Under the pieces are notes generated by a model. It saw only the letters and a program-made list of their open reading frames with translations, ran no database searches and was not told the DNA's origin. Both the position numbers and the translations under genes were made by a program. From Maratus speciosus (taxonomy: Eukaryota > Arthropoda > Arachnida > Araneae > Salticidae), in assembly GCA_963932465.1 (NCBI GenBank), contig OZ010791.1, positions 153,991,915-154,055,914 of the forward strand: DNA of 64,000 nucleotides, in the 5' to 3' direction. Positions 1-64,000 of this stretch are shown one piece after another; positions within the stretch are counted from its first letter, which is position 1, and the number at the start of each line of letters is the position of its first letter.

Positions 1-504
1 TTCCTTTTGTTCCATGCACAAAGAAGAAAAAAATAAATGAAGTTCTCTTTCACTGAACTGGACTTATTAAAATTATTAAATCATTTTCAGAAATATTTTG
101 TCACATTGAATGTTGATTTGGAAACAACTGAAAGTATTGCTCTTGACGAATGGTACGAGTTTAAGGTACTATGCAAAGACATGAAATTTAGTGAGCTTTT
201 GATCAAATCAATGAAAAAATAATTTTAATTTTCCAATTTTATCAAAGTTACTGCAAATTGTATCTGTAATACCTGTGGCAACTGCATCCTGAGAGTGAGG
301 ATTCAGCACAATGAATGTGATCAAGAACAAGTTTTGCTCTACTTTGACATCACAAAATTTAAATGATTTATTATTAATAAATTTAAATGGACCTTCTGTA
401 GTAGCATTTGATCCTACAAAAGCAGTTGAACGCTGGTACTTTACATCAAAAACAACAAGACACATGAGCGGTCATAAACATCATAAAAATTTAAAAGCAA
501 AATA
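1..504 (+). pseudogene. hAT-superfamily transposase, C-terminal relic
   Basis: Positions 37-222 read, in one frame, a segment typical of the region before the hAT dimerisation domain (EWYEFKVL, then MKFSELLIKSM). After a stop, a second frame continues from about 240 to 504 with the conserved block IPVATAS..GFS, MNVIKNKF, LNDLLLINLNGPS, FDPTKAVERWY and TRHMSGHK. This order is that of the C-terminal dimerisation region of hAT transposases (ZNF862-like group). Two in-frame TGA codons sit in the motif normally read as SCERGFS, around 291-300, and there is a frame change near 222, so the copy is dead. The rest of the element lies left of the window. Family assignment is from motif order only. Confidence 0.75.
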
Positions 505-52588
<52,084 letters not shown>

Positions 52589-52744
52589 AAAATGCTCCCT
52601 TACCACTGGCATTAACATTTATTTTATACTTTTTCTTAATGACTATAGAAGTATTTATTTGTGATTGTAAAGTCATGTTGCATACATGTATGCTTGTTGG
52701 ATTCATTTATCATGCACAGTAGGTGAAAATTTATTTCTGTTCTG

Positions 52745-52750
52745 AATAAA
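52745..52750 (+). terminator. Candidate proximal poly(A) signal AATAAA
   Basis: First canonical hexamer after the stop codon (157 bp downstream), followed by a TG-rich stretch (TTATGTGTATCTG). It would give a short 3' UTR. Confidence 0.45.
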
Positions 52751-55700
52751 ATCAATTTGATTATGTGTATCTGAAGAAGTGATGAATGATTAAGACAGCA
52801 GCACCAATGTGTATGAGACAGCGATTGAAGGGTGGGTAGTTATTTTTTTACTGTATTTTTGCTTTATGGTGATTGTGCTTTTTGAATGTCATTTTGCTCA
52901 GTGTGTGGCAGTAGTAATATTTGCCAGTGGTTTACTTTTTTTATTGCACTAAGTATGATGTAGAATTAGTATCTTTGTCCCCATTGCTGCTCTATGGTTT
53001 TTTGTAATTGGTCAAATTTCATGCCAAAGTTCTGCATATTGCTAATTGTAATCATTTAAATTATTGTTCAGCATTTTGCTCAAAATTCTTAATTTTCAGG
53101 GTTCTCACGTTAATGCAAAGTGTAAATTGTTAAATTTAAATTGTTAGAAATTTAAAACTTGAGTAACAGACTATATAATCATTAAAATGTCAAACATCTG
53201 ACATATTTGGATATGCATTTTTTGTAGCAAAAAAGGTTTTTTGCATAAATGCTTCTAAATAAATATTTAAAATACATGAAAACTTTCATAGAATGTTTAT
53301 CAAAAAACTAGATGATAAACATATTAATAAAAATTTATGGCCACTGCAGTATTTATCACAACTCCTAAAGTTATTGACCCTTTTTAATTTATGTAAGTTT
53401 TCTTTGATTGAATATTAACATTTTTTGTGAAATTTTCAAAAGTCCACTTTCTTTGTATTATAGCTTTAAGTATCATACAATACCTCTGTGATATATTTTG
53501 TTGTTGTAATCTTCCTGTTGTCCATTGAGTTTTTAAAGTGATAACCCTGTGTTTTGTTTTGGCATAATATGAGCAAGCTTACTGAGTTCATTGAAACCTT
53601 TGAAAGTAGTTATTAAAGGTGAAATATTGCCTTTTCTTTGTTTCCTCCTTAAATGTATTCAACATCTGTGTGTTAGGCATTGCTTTAATATGCCATTGAT
53701 TTGAGAGATTGTGTTTGTCTTAACTATCTGTTTTGGTTGTTATATAATGTGATATTAAGATCTGCAATTTTATGCATATCTCATTGTGGGAGAATATATG
53801 CTCTCTCCTAAAGATTGAAAAGTGCAATAGATGAACTTATATACTAAAAGTATTTCTCTAAAAAATATAAAATAAAAAAAAGGTGCTTCATTTTATTTTA
53901 TCTTGTGAAGCATTTAATTATAAGTGTTGAATAAAGTGTGAGAATGTAAGGAGTGCATGAAGATGCTGAATCATTAATTACATCATTATGTGAATTTCCA
54001 AATTACTAGATTTCATCACACCATCTGAGAGCATGTATATATTTTATGAAAAATCATTTTTAGTTTTACTACTTTTTATTTCTATACAATATTTAAAAAA
54101 ATGTCCATAAACATCCGTCTGTGTAGGATGCTTGTATTATTTTCTATTATATATTTTTTAAAAATGTTATTAAAGAAAAACATTAAAAATGTTCAAAATG
54201 TTTTTCATAATATGAGCTCAGTATATACAAGCAGCAAGGGGACCTATGTTTCTATTTATAACTTTATATAAAAGTATTAATGTTTAGGCAGTGTGTGTAT
54301 GCATGTAGTGCTCTTAAGATACTTATGTGTTTTTTGCCGTCCCAAAGCGCGGTTTGAGCTAACTCTTGTTTTCCATAGTTGGCATTTAAAGACAAAGTGA
54401 CTTTCTTTTTCTTGAATTCTGATATTTATAAAATTAAAATTTAAAAATTTTAATCTATTTGTGTTTAAGTATTTTACACCATTAATATCCTTAAACATTT
54501 GTCACTTTGCCTTTTTATTTTCTAAAATACTTAAAATTTTTACTACCTCATTTAAGGCTTGTAATTATTTCCCATTTCAATTAAAGAGCTCATCCTTAAC
54601 TACAAAATGCCTTAAATGAGGTCAAATAGATTTATTAGTTATTTCAGCCTTGCCACTATAAAAAAGGTTGATTAACAAAGCCTATGGTAAGAAAATAATG
54701 GCCATCAAGGTTTCTAGTTTTCTATGCTTTTAATTTTATGCCACTATATACAGGTATTCAGTTTACAACTTTTGCTCAAATCTGGAAAATCTAGAGCAGA
54801 TTTTTATAAACTGATTACCTCAAATAAATAAAGTCACGGTAGCATAGCTTTCTCTCACGCATTTAAACATGTTGATCATGTTCAAAATTAAAGCAGTGTT
54901 TCTTCCATGCTGCAAGTGAGATTTCAGAGCTGTCTGATAATATTCAGATAAGAAGCTGTGGTATATCTTTTATTTATTCCAATATTCCGGTGATTCCTCA
55001 AAATCAACAATATTTTAAGTTACTTATTCATGTTTCAGGTGTATATAATATATTTTGTATTTTCGAAACATTGTGAAGTTCGATAACCTGCATTTATTCA
55101 CTTTTTGTTATTGTTGATAATATTGAGATTTGGAAGAATGAGAGATCTAGTAGTCATTTTTGTATTTCTTTATGGTGCTTTTCATGTACCATGAGGTCCT
55201 TCGAATAAATTATACATACATATAGAAAATATGGAGTGTTAGTGTGACTTTGTAATAATGAAGTCTTTATTGCAGTATCTTGTTCCATTTTAATTGACAC
55301 CTTAAAAGTTCACTGTTAATCACTCAGATGGGGAAGGTAGTGCAATCTGCCAGCTGCTAAGTGATGTTGATTTAAACCTGGTAGTTTTATATTTATATAC
55401 AGTTTTATGAAATTAAACTCACTGGCAAAAAAGCCAGTCTACCATTTAAAACATTTTAGGTGTTCAGCTGCAAGCATGGTCGTGTGGTGTTGCTTTAATC
55501 TCTGAACTGTGATACCTAGATTTGCAGTTATTTCTGTTTTTATTTTTAATTTTATAGTATTTTTCTGTTTTGTGTAAATTCTTTTATCTCTCCCCAATTC
55601 CATTTATCAAAAGGGGTTATTTTATTTGCCAATAAGATTTAACTTGCAAAATTTTGAGAAGTTCTCAGAATTAGACTTGCGAATATCCTTTTGATATTCT

Positions 55701-58298
55701 AATAGTGCATATATAGCTATAAAGGGGCCAAATAATTATACAAGTATTGAGTTGCAATATATTTATCCTTTTTATTGTTATAGTGTGTTATTGAAACTTT
55801 GTTCATTGAACTAGAAATAGAAAAATAAAAATTGAGCCCCTTTTTTTTTTGTGCACATTCTGCAAGTGCCTGTCAGTAATCCAATTGCTTTTTCCTCCCT
55901 CATACAACTTGTTGGTTTTTAATTTAAGCTTTACATTTCCAGTAGTCTTTGTTTCAGTTTTTCTTGTTCAAGTACCAATTGTATTTGTTTGAGAATATGT
56001 GCTTGTCTCAGATTTTTATTTTTTGTATCTTTATTTCAATTGAGTTCTCAATAAGACTACTTTAGGGAACTTTATTTTTGTGTCTTGTAGTTGTGAGGTC
56101 TAGTTGCAGCTAAAGTGGTTGTTTTAGCTCAAAGTATAATTTTATTGTTGCTCTTAAGTATTATGCCAATTTTTTCATCGCTTTATTAAACTTCATCAGC
56201 TGAATTTGGCTGGTAATTTTCATAACTTGAATGGTTATGATATGAATTAAGGGCAATTTTTAAGTAGCAATTGTTATCAATCTGTATATATTATTTAAGA
56301 GCATAGTGTACAGGCCAAACTTTTCATCAGTTCACTCGAATTCAAGCACCCCATCTCGCATTAAAACTTCTAGTCCATATGAAACTCAACTACTGTAAAA
56401 AATCCCATTTCTTCATAACATCTTATTTTTAATTTATTCTAATGAGCACTTGTTTCATAGCACTCAATAAAATGTAAAAGAGGGAAATCCTTTCTAACCT
56501 TGTCTAAAAGCATAAAATACTCAACGTAATAATTCTTACCGAGGTCTTTGTACATTGGTGGATTATTTTTCTTATGCCAAGAAATACTTTATATACAGGG
56601 TTCCCTCAATCACCACATTAATAATCAAAACATAACTTTAAATGTATTTTTTTATAGATCATGCAGATCTCCTAGTAGAGAAATACTTCTCTCATGTGCA
56701 AAAAAGTTGCAATGTTACTGCTGTCATTGCATCCTATATTAGAGCTTACAGGTGCTAAATATGCATTTTTTAAGGCTTTTTTTTTTCCCCAAGATTAAAA
56801 TAAGATTTGTTTCATAACTTTTATTTTGCACTAAATGGAATGACTAGAAAGTTCTCCTTTAACTCCCTATGGGAACCCTGTTTTCTGTAGTTTTTTTTTT
56901 TTTCTACTTCTCGCTGATAAATTTTTCCATTATTTATAATGCATTCCATTGTAACTCGAATACTTCACACTTCTTTCCACTTAATTTAATATTTTGTAAG
57001 TATTAGTGCCTTATCATGCAGTAAAGATGCATGCTTATATGGGGTACTTTTAATCCAAAAATACATTTTTTATGTGCGATGGGGTGATAACAAAAATCAT
57101 TTTGTACTTAAATTATATTATCTGTGATAGCATAAACCATATGTCAGTCACAGAACTAATCAACATGCACAATTTGTCAAACTGAGACCAATAATTTGTG
57201 TGTTTAATTGAAAGATCTGAATGTGATTAGTGGACATACTTGACTACTAGTTAGGGAGCTCTCACAAAAGTCTTGCTAACTCCCATGTATTGTATATATT
57301 TATTTTTTAAATATGAGCCTATATGGCTGCTAAAAGTATTATAGTCAGTGTTATCCTTTGATGTGTAACTTGCTGAAGAACTAATACTAGAGATTAGTCA
57401 TTTTGTTTTCTAATGATTTCTAAATGAAATCAAGATTAGTATCATATTTAAATAACTTAATAAATTCACATCACAGAGCTTTGTATGTTCGGGTAAGTAA
57501 TTCACTTTGATGCAGTTGTAATTAAGGTTAATGAAGAGAATTATTAATGTAAGATTTCAAGCAAAGTACAGATCTTGCTTGTACATAGGCTTTGTATTAG
57601 AATCACGTGGGATGGCAAAAATAAATGGAAATAGTGAAATCCAATATTTACTGTATATGTCGTAAAAGTGGATTTATTTCCCTCCCTCAAATAAAAGCTT
57701 AAGACCACTTTTTTTCTTCTTTTAATTAAAATAGTTAAACCAATCACTTTATTTAAAGTGTTCTTTTATTGACTAGGCACTTCTTGTCTTATCATTTAAT
57801 CCTTCCAATTTCTCTTGTCTCTTCTTCTGAATATTACAACTAAAATTTAAATTAAAAATTTATGCATTGAGTGCCATATTTTTCTCTTTTGGGGAAAAAA
57901 GAAGTATATTTTATTAATTTGGAAAAAGGTATACTAATGGGTGATCTAGATGTCTCACAACTTGTATTTAATCTGGAAATTGTTTAAAATTTTAACTGCC
58001 ATTTCTTAAGTAGAATTTGGGTTGTGTGCATTTTGATCCCCATTTTTAATAAAAACATTCAGACAAGAAGTGCTTTTTATGATTTGTTTATTCAAGGATT
58101 TAATATTACAAGTAAAATAGAAGCTGTAATTGTGTTCCTATTTAAATTTTATTTAATTATATTTCTCTATTTGCTTCCGTCTTAAGTTTCTTTGTTGTAT
58201 ACATTTACCATGCATATTGTATCATGGTGTCTAATAAAAAATTTTATTGTTTCCCTCTGTTTGTTTTGTTTCTTTTGTCTTAAGTATGAACTTTAAGA

Positions 58299-58304
58299 AA
58301 TAAA
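58299..58304 (+). terminator. Candidate distal poly(A) signal AATAAA
   Basis: AATAAA 15 bp before a genomic A-run at 58319. Another AATAAA lies at 58233, followed by TTATTGTTTCCCTCTGTTTG. Together they mark the plausible distal end of a 5.7-kb 3' UTR. Confidence 0.4.
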
Positions 58305-58450
58305 AAGGCTTTCAATACAAAAAAAAAAAAAAAAAAATGAAAAATGTGATTTTTGTATTTGAAAAAGGCCAATAATGTTGCTACCATCATCTCAAACTAT
58401 CGCATGTGAAAATTCATATTCTGTGCCATTCTATTGTATTGCATGTGATA

Positions 58451-60212
58451 CCATGGTTCGTACACTTTGGAAAAAATAGAAAAAGTGCTGGGAAAAAAAG
58501 TGTTCATTTTCAAGGAATGAGAAGTGCTGGAAAGAAAAGTATTTATTTTCAAGGAATGAAAAGTGCTGGAAAATATTGCGAACTTCGACAAATGGTCGCC
58601 GAAAAATATCAATTTGAACGATCGTTTGCATGAAAAAAATCGGTAATTTCGCCAAAGAATCGCTGAAAAATGCAAATTTTGTCAAAAGGTCGCGAAAAAA
58701 AAACTCATTCCGTCAAAGAATAGAGAAATAAACGCAACTTTCGGCAAAAGATCCCGAATAAAGAGCAAATTTCGTCAGAGGATCACGGACAAAAAGCGAA
58801 TTGCATTAAAAGATCGCGTAAATACGCGTGTTTCATCAAAGGAACGCGAAAAAACGAAAATTCCGTCAAAGGATCGCGTACAAAACGAAAATTTCGTCAA
58901 TGAATCGCGAAAAAAACGCCAATTTCGTCCAGGAAACGTGAAAAATCCACAAATTTCGTCATAAATGCATGAAAAACCGAAAATTTCATCAAAAGATTGC
59001 GAAAAAACGGAAAATTTCGACGAAAGATCGCGAAAAAACGGCAAATTTCCACGGAAGATCGCGAGAAAGCGGCAAATTTTCACGAAAAAATGGCAAATTT
59101 CCACAGAAGATCGCGAGAAAATGGAAAATTTCGACGAAAGATCGCGAAAAAGTGGCAAATTTTGTCGAAAGATCGCGAAAAAACGGCGAATTTCGTCAAA
59201 GGGCTTCGAAAAAAACCGCATAGTTAGTGCCAGGAGTGGATTCCCTCGCCCCCTCTGCTGTAACTTTTCAAAAAATTTTAAGCGAATTTCAAAATTTTTT
59301 TTACTCAGAATCTCCCTTGAAAATTCGCCTGTAAAAAAAATACCACAAAATTCGTCCAGTGGTCACGATAAAAAAAGCAAATTGTCAAAAAAAAATCTCG
59401 AATTTCGTCAGTTTGGTGCCAGTTTCACCTAATGTCGCCCCCTCCCCCCCTCCTAATATAGTCAATCAGTCATTGAAAAAAAATTTTTTTTAATTTGTTA
59501 ATCAGCTGCAGGAAAACATCGTCAAATTTGTCAATCGGTCATTCATAAAAATCGTGAAGGGTGTCAATCAGGAAAAACGTCACAGAATTATATCAATTAT
59601 AAATTTTTCGCTGTGTAACTGATAAAATTTTTATTCCGACTCTTTTTTAAAAATCTTTTGTTTTTAAAAAGTAAATTATCTAACCTTTATTCCAATTATT
59701 TTTGTATTGATAAGCGCAAATGCTGTAAGGTTTGAGAATTCAGAGAAAAATATTTATTAAAAATATTAAAGTATAACTTGTAAAAAATTATGCACAACTT
59801 CAGAAATGCTAGTATTTGACCCGTGATGAGTTTTCGGAATTCCTAAAATATAACTAGGTTATTCCTGTCTTCTCTTTTAGTGATACCCAACCTTTTATTT
59901 ATTTTGCACTTAAAGAAAAAAAAATCAAGCTCTGTTTTCTTATCTTTTTATTATATGTGAAATTTCTTTCCATTGTACCTTACTAAGTTAAAACACAGTA
60001 TTCTTTAAAAATTCTCTAATAATATAATGTCTTGAAAATGCCTTTTATAAAAATTAAAAGATCCAATAAGATTTCTTTGAAATAGATAATCAATGGGGTG
60101 GCTATTTTCCTTATGTGTTATTCTACGCCATTTTTATGCATGTATCTAAACAGTCCTTGAATAGTACTGGAAATGCTTGAATTTTATTTGTTCTTGAGTG
60201 TATGAACCATGG
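58451..60212. mobile_element. CCATGG-ended TIR element, copy B
   Basis: Ends CCATGGTTCGTACACTTTGG and, inverted, CCATGGTTCATACACTCAAG; ATA on both sides (58448-58450 and 60213-60215). It matches copy A over the left ~150 bp and the right ~800 bp, but its middle holds a longer minisatellite (58680-59220). 1762 bp against 1204 bp, the difference lying mainly in the array. Confidence 0.88.
58670..59225. repeat. 31-bp-type minisatellite inside CCATGG element copy B
   Basis: About 18 units such as ATTTCGTCAAAGGATCGCGA, later GGCAAATTTCCACGGAAGAT and GGAAAATTTCGACGAAAGAT. Overlapping frames on both strands (e.g. 58965-59432 and 58775-59221) are artefacts of the repeat. Confidence 0.85.
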
Positions 60213-60920
60213 ATACGTATGGTGCAATATCGTCATGTTTATAGTACGGTGTCAACGATTTTAATCAGATGATTTAAATCGGCAATTAAATTGTTGAGTA
60301 AGTCTCTTTTTTTCGATGACAAAAAATAAAAACCCAGAATAATTTCTCCTCAGTAATTAATTTTCAATTGAAAGATTTTTGCATGAAAAAAGAAAATGAA
60401 AACCCTCAAACACTGATTTTTTTTTTTTTTTTTTTAGTAACCTTTGCCTTATTTAATCTAAGAAATTGATTGCCCATTTTTTACCAATGTTCCCGAATAG
60501 TATCTTAGTTATTTAATTCCCCTTAAAACTAGGTTGAAGAAATGCCTTCAAAGAAAAATTTTGAAGCAAGTCGTGATTCATGATAGGTTCTTATAATACA
60601 ATAATTGTAAATATTCTCCCGAACATGGTGAATGATTAAGGGGGTAACACCACTTTAACTGGCTTGAAATTGGGAATTCTACGTTTCCAACGTAATTAAA
60701 AAGTTTATAATTATTTGTCTGTCTGACATCTTACTGTTCTGTAACCTCCGTAAGTGTACTCAGACATGTAATTGATATGATTTTAATATTTATTATGGCA
60801 TGTTTTTTTATTGTTGATGGAGTGTGTAGCATTTATAGGTAATTTGCATATTTACAAGGACATGCAAAAGAATGTTTGTGGTGTATTTTAATGTTACACT
60901 ATTTCAAACATAATGAAATT
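60213..60920. other. No recognised element
   Basis: AT-rich with a T-run near 60418-60436. Nothing named. Confidence 0.4.
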
Positions 60921-61307
60921 GATATTGCTCACCTGCAAGAAAAGTGACACATCTCGACAAAAGTAAATTTCATAGGAGAAGCAAATGAAAATCTGCATAT
61001 TACTGTAACATGAAATTATAGCACTTAGCTCTGTATGCAAGAATGAAAACTTGCATAAAAGCATAAAGCCCTTAAAAATGAAGATGTAGGATGAGGTTTG
61101 GAGGGTTGGGTACTTTTACCCCCCCACACAATCTACCCCTCTTCTGTGATCACAAATGGGCATATGGCGTAAAAGTGATTTCCTGCATAGCTACACTTAT
61201 GAAACTGTTTGTGTAGCAAGACGCACTTATGACAGACCTATTAGTAGAATAAGACACAAAATGAGTTTTTGCGAGATGTGTCACTTTTCTTGCGGTGAGT
61301 GATATGC
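60921..61307. mobile_element. MITE with ~30-bp TIRs
   Basis: CTCACCTGCAAGAAAAGTGA then CACATCTCG at about 60928-60957 is inverted at about 61270-61298 (one mismatch). Flanking TGATATTG and TGATATGC share six bases. Non-coding. Confidence 0.7.
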
Positions 61308-62155
61308 AGTTATGAAGTGCACTAAAACTTGTTTTCTATAGTATATGCGGTGCAAACATATATAATAAATTTGCAAGTCACTCAAAAGAATTGGATTACA
61401 TAATGGTCTACTGTAAAAAATTGTTTGAAGCGTCTTGTAACGTTGTTACACTATTTTAAACATGAAATTTATATACATTATTGAGGTGCACTACAAGATG
61501 CTTACTGTAGAAAAGAGGTTCTCAAACTGCGCTCCATGTAGCCCTGAGGGCCTCCGCGTGAATTTGTCAGAGGCTCCGCTGCACTTGAAAAAAAATAAAG
61601 AAAATTTTAGCAAACTATTAAAGTATTGGATTTTTTTTTTCAGAAATGTGTACAGATTCTTTTGTTACAAAATTGTAGTGGATTTTTTTCAAAAATTTGC
61701 ACAGATTCTTTTGTTACAAAACTATCTAAATTGATAACTCCTTCAATCGATGGCACCAACTTTTTAAAAATATCGAGTGGACCTAAAAAAAAATTTACGC
61801 AAATTGGCTCACCCTTCTTATAAGAGCATTAATATCTACTACTATAATACAATAAATATGATTCTTGAATTTGTACCACTTTGCCTTATGAAAATTGGTT
61901 GAGTTCTTTTTTAGTAATTTAACAAAAACCAATAAAATCAATTATTTCTCGCAAATTATCTTTCATTGTTGTAACAGGTTTCCCAATCATAAGCATATCT
62001 ATGTATTCATATACGTTAGCGTCAAGTTTTCACCAAAGTTGGTGCCATTTGGTGAAATGTCACTAAATTTGGCGATTAAAATGTCTCCATAAACGAAGCC
62101 AACTTTGCTGTAGCTAAATAATTTGGTGACATTCTCATTCAAATTCTGTAATGCA
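61308..62155. other. Unassigned; hAT-like terminus at 61517
   Basis: GAGGTTCTCAAACTGCGCTC at about 61515 resembles a hAT-type left end (GGTTCTCAAACT), but no inverted partner was found. A short duplication (CAGATTCTTTTGTTACAAAA) occurs at about 61653 and 61700. Confidence 0.35.
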
Positions 62156-62199
62156 GGTCTGCCACTTGCTACTAAATGCAACTATTTTAGGTCAAAAAG

Positions 62200-64000
62200 C
62201 ATTTCAAGAAAACAGGCGAATTGGCTATTTTTACTGACAGTAATCTATGTTTCTTCAAAGCGCCTGTAAAGTCACCTTCCCAAACGCATTTTTTCGACAG
62301 TTTGAGGAGATTCGCGGTTTTTTCCCCCAATCGATTGACGAAAATACTTATGTCTTTCAGAGATCTTTTTATACTATCGTTGAAGGAGATTTCGCGATTT
62401 TTTTCCGCCATCCTTTGACAAATTTCGGGAATTTTTCTACGACAGATTGACGAAATTGATTTTTTTTCTTTCCGCCACCACTTGTCCAAATTCGCAATAT
62501 ATATTTTCCGCGACTGATTGATGGGTAGTTACTATTTGTTTCCGAGATCGTTGACGAAATTCCCGATTCTTTTCCAGATCGTTTGTCAAAATTCGTGTTT
62601 TTTGCGATATTTGGTTAAATTCTCAGTTTTCTTTTACCAAATTTGCGTTTTTTTGTCCATGAATAGATTTTTTTTTCTCGTGATTGTTAGACGAAATTAG
62701 CAATTTTTTGTCCATTCTTTTCTTTTGACGAATTTAGCAATTTTTTGTCCATTCTTTTCCTTTGACGAAAATAGTCATTTGTTTCCGCGACCTTTAGTAG
62801 ATATCTTTTATGTTAGGAGAGATTAGCGATTCTTTTCCACGACGAATTGCAAAATTCGCGATTTTTTTTTTTCCTCAGTCGATTGACGAAAATAGTTATT
62901 TTTTTCCGCTATCTTTTGCTACGATCGTTGAAGCAATTTTTCGTACGACCTATTTCCAATTTCCCGATTTTTTTTTGGGGGGGGGGGGGGGGGGGGGCGG
63001 TCGTTTCGCGGAACTCTCAATTCTTTTCCGTGATCTTTTGCCAAATTTCGCGGGTTTTTTTTTTTTTTTTTTTTTTAACCATTTGAAAAAATGGTTATTG
63101 TTCTCGTCAGGATGGGAAATCAAAAGCATATCTGAAGGTTTTCATTGGTTTAATCTGCAATTTATTCGTTTTCTGATTGGTCTATACAGTAATCTGTATT
63201 TCCCTTTAATCTTTAATTTCAACAACGATGGATATTTTCTGTATGACAAAAAAGTAATAAAAACTACAAAAAAAAAATAACTCTGAAACAAATTGGGATA
63301 CATCTTTCAAACAAATTGCATTTAAAAGTACATTTTTTTCTCTCTCCGACGGTGTAAAAAGTAATATTGTCGGATGTTTAGAATTTTAAGAATGAAATTT
63401 CATTTAACATTGGCCGTCAGATTTCTTGGAAATCTGACTATGGAAAAGCCTTTTCCCGAACATCCAATGAAATGCTTGGCTATTTACGTAAGTTTCAGGT
63501 GGATAATACTTACGGGTCGCAGGCGATATTTTTGGCTTGCAATTTTTACGTGTAATAACACTATTAATGTTTAATTCATGGCGTACGTAATGTAGGATCA
63601 ACTCCGTGCGATTTTTTGTCTTAAATTTGTCTTCAAAAAAATCGTTTTCTGAATGGTCGTTGTAATTTGATAAATTGCTTTTTTTTTTTTTTTTTTTCTT
63701 CAGCGATCGCTTCACGGAACTCACGATTTTTTTTTTTTTTTTTCGCGGTCCTTTGCCAAAATTCGCGAATTTTTCTGCCACCACTTGTTAAATTCGCGAT
63801 GTATATTTTCCGCGACCGATTGATGGTATTCGCTGTTTGTTTCCGATATCATTTGACGAAATTCGTGGTTTTCTTTTCGCAACAGACTTGCGAAATCATT
63901 TGTAAATTTTTTTTAACAAATTTGCATTTTTTGCGCGATCATTTGGTTAAATTCTCAATTTTTTTGACCAAATTTGCTTTTTTTTTTTTTTCTCATGATC
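62200..64000 (-). repeat. 31-bp-type minisatellite locus in reverse orientation, runs off window
   Basis: On the minus strand this region reads units such as GCGAATTTTGGCAAAGGACC, ATTTCGTCAAATGATATCGG and ATTTAACCAAATGATCGCGC. It is interrupted at 63110-63660 by sequence partly similar to 17640-17775. A G-run lies at 62977-62998, and several poly-T tracts. Degenerate and continuing past 64000. Confidence 0.75.

Larger units (their letters stand above)
52589..58320 (+). other. Probable long 3' UTR / downstream region of DDX3
   Basis: From the stop codon to an A-run at 58319-58337 I see no TIR element, no minisatellite unit and no coding frame, unlike every intron. AATAAA hexamers occur at 52745, 53930, 55204, 58233 and 58299, offering a short and several long 3' ends; 58299 is followed 15 bp later by the A-run. 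Four TGTATATA words (54034, 55040, 56283, 57291) match the Pumilio-type site. The 3' end actually used cannot be read from sequence. Confidence 0.55.

Noticed and set aside
58775..59432. Overlapping 148- and 155-codon frames on opposite strands
   Set aside because: Both lie on minisatellite units inside the CCATGG element.
61515..61830. hAT MITE starting GGTTCTCAAACTGCG
   Set aside because: No inverted partner or TSD found; left as an unassigned terminus-like motif.

Overview
This is eukaryotic genomic DNA: AT-rich, intron-rich and dense with transposon relics and minisatellites. The only intact gene I can recognise is the 3' part of a DDX3/PL10/belle DEAD-box RNA helicase on the + strand. 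Ten coding exons (1427-1526, 9906-10041, 10131-10210, 20475-20743, 32593-32737, 32814-32979, 33231-33412, 33651-33768, 39496-39661, 52381-52588) join in frame with GT/AG junctions into the last 522 residues. The chain runs from just before the Q motif to the C-terminal DWWGN signature. The N-terminal part lies upstream of the window. Very large introns, the protein sequence and the transposon mix suggest an arthropod, probably a chelicerate such as a spider; that attribution is an inference.

Layout. 1-504: C-terminal relic of a hAT transposase. 1527-9905 (intron): a Tc1-like relic (3655-6768, minus) interrupted by a pogo-type element (3713-4504) and by a TGCCAACT-ended element (4576-5726), then a TTAA-flanked MITE (9026-9437). 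10211-20474 (intron): a Tigger/pogo transposase relic (11238-14362, minus) interrupted by a hairpin-ended element with a ~150-bp tandem repeat (11870-13107), a hAT MITE (15219-16375), two foldback elements, a second hairpin-ended element (18388-19328) and another MITE. 20744-32592 (intron): about 1.75 kb of continuous 31-33-bp minisatellite, a 135-bp triplication, a second copy of the TTAA-type MITE and two more TGCCAACT-ended elements, one holding a clean 31-bp array. 33769-39495: a third hairpin-ended element, a degenerate mariner with long TIRs, a SINE-like fragment and a hAT MITE with a perfect 8-bp TSD. 39662-52380: several TIR elements, a mariner relic (45968-49257, minus) containing two later insertions, and a piggyBac-type MITE. 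52589-58320: transposon-poor sequence, probably a long 3' UTR. 58451-64000: more repeats.

The most distinctive signal is one ~31-bp CpG-containing motif (core ATTTCGTCAAA..GATCGCGAAAAAACG) found at about eleven loci. It occurs inside elements with several different terminal inverted repeats, and the arrays are locally homogenised into different variants. A second signal is a structural class of three elements with unrelated sequences but the same plan: a hairpin at the left end whose arm recurs as the right terminal repeat. A third is a CCATGG-ended element present in two copies, each with matching flanking bases. No tRNA, rRNA, CRISPR or promoter could be supported.
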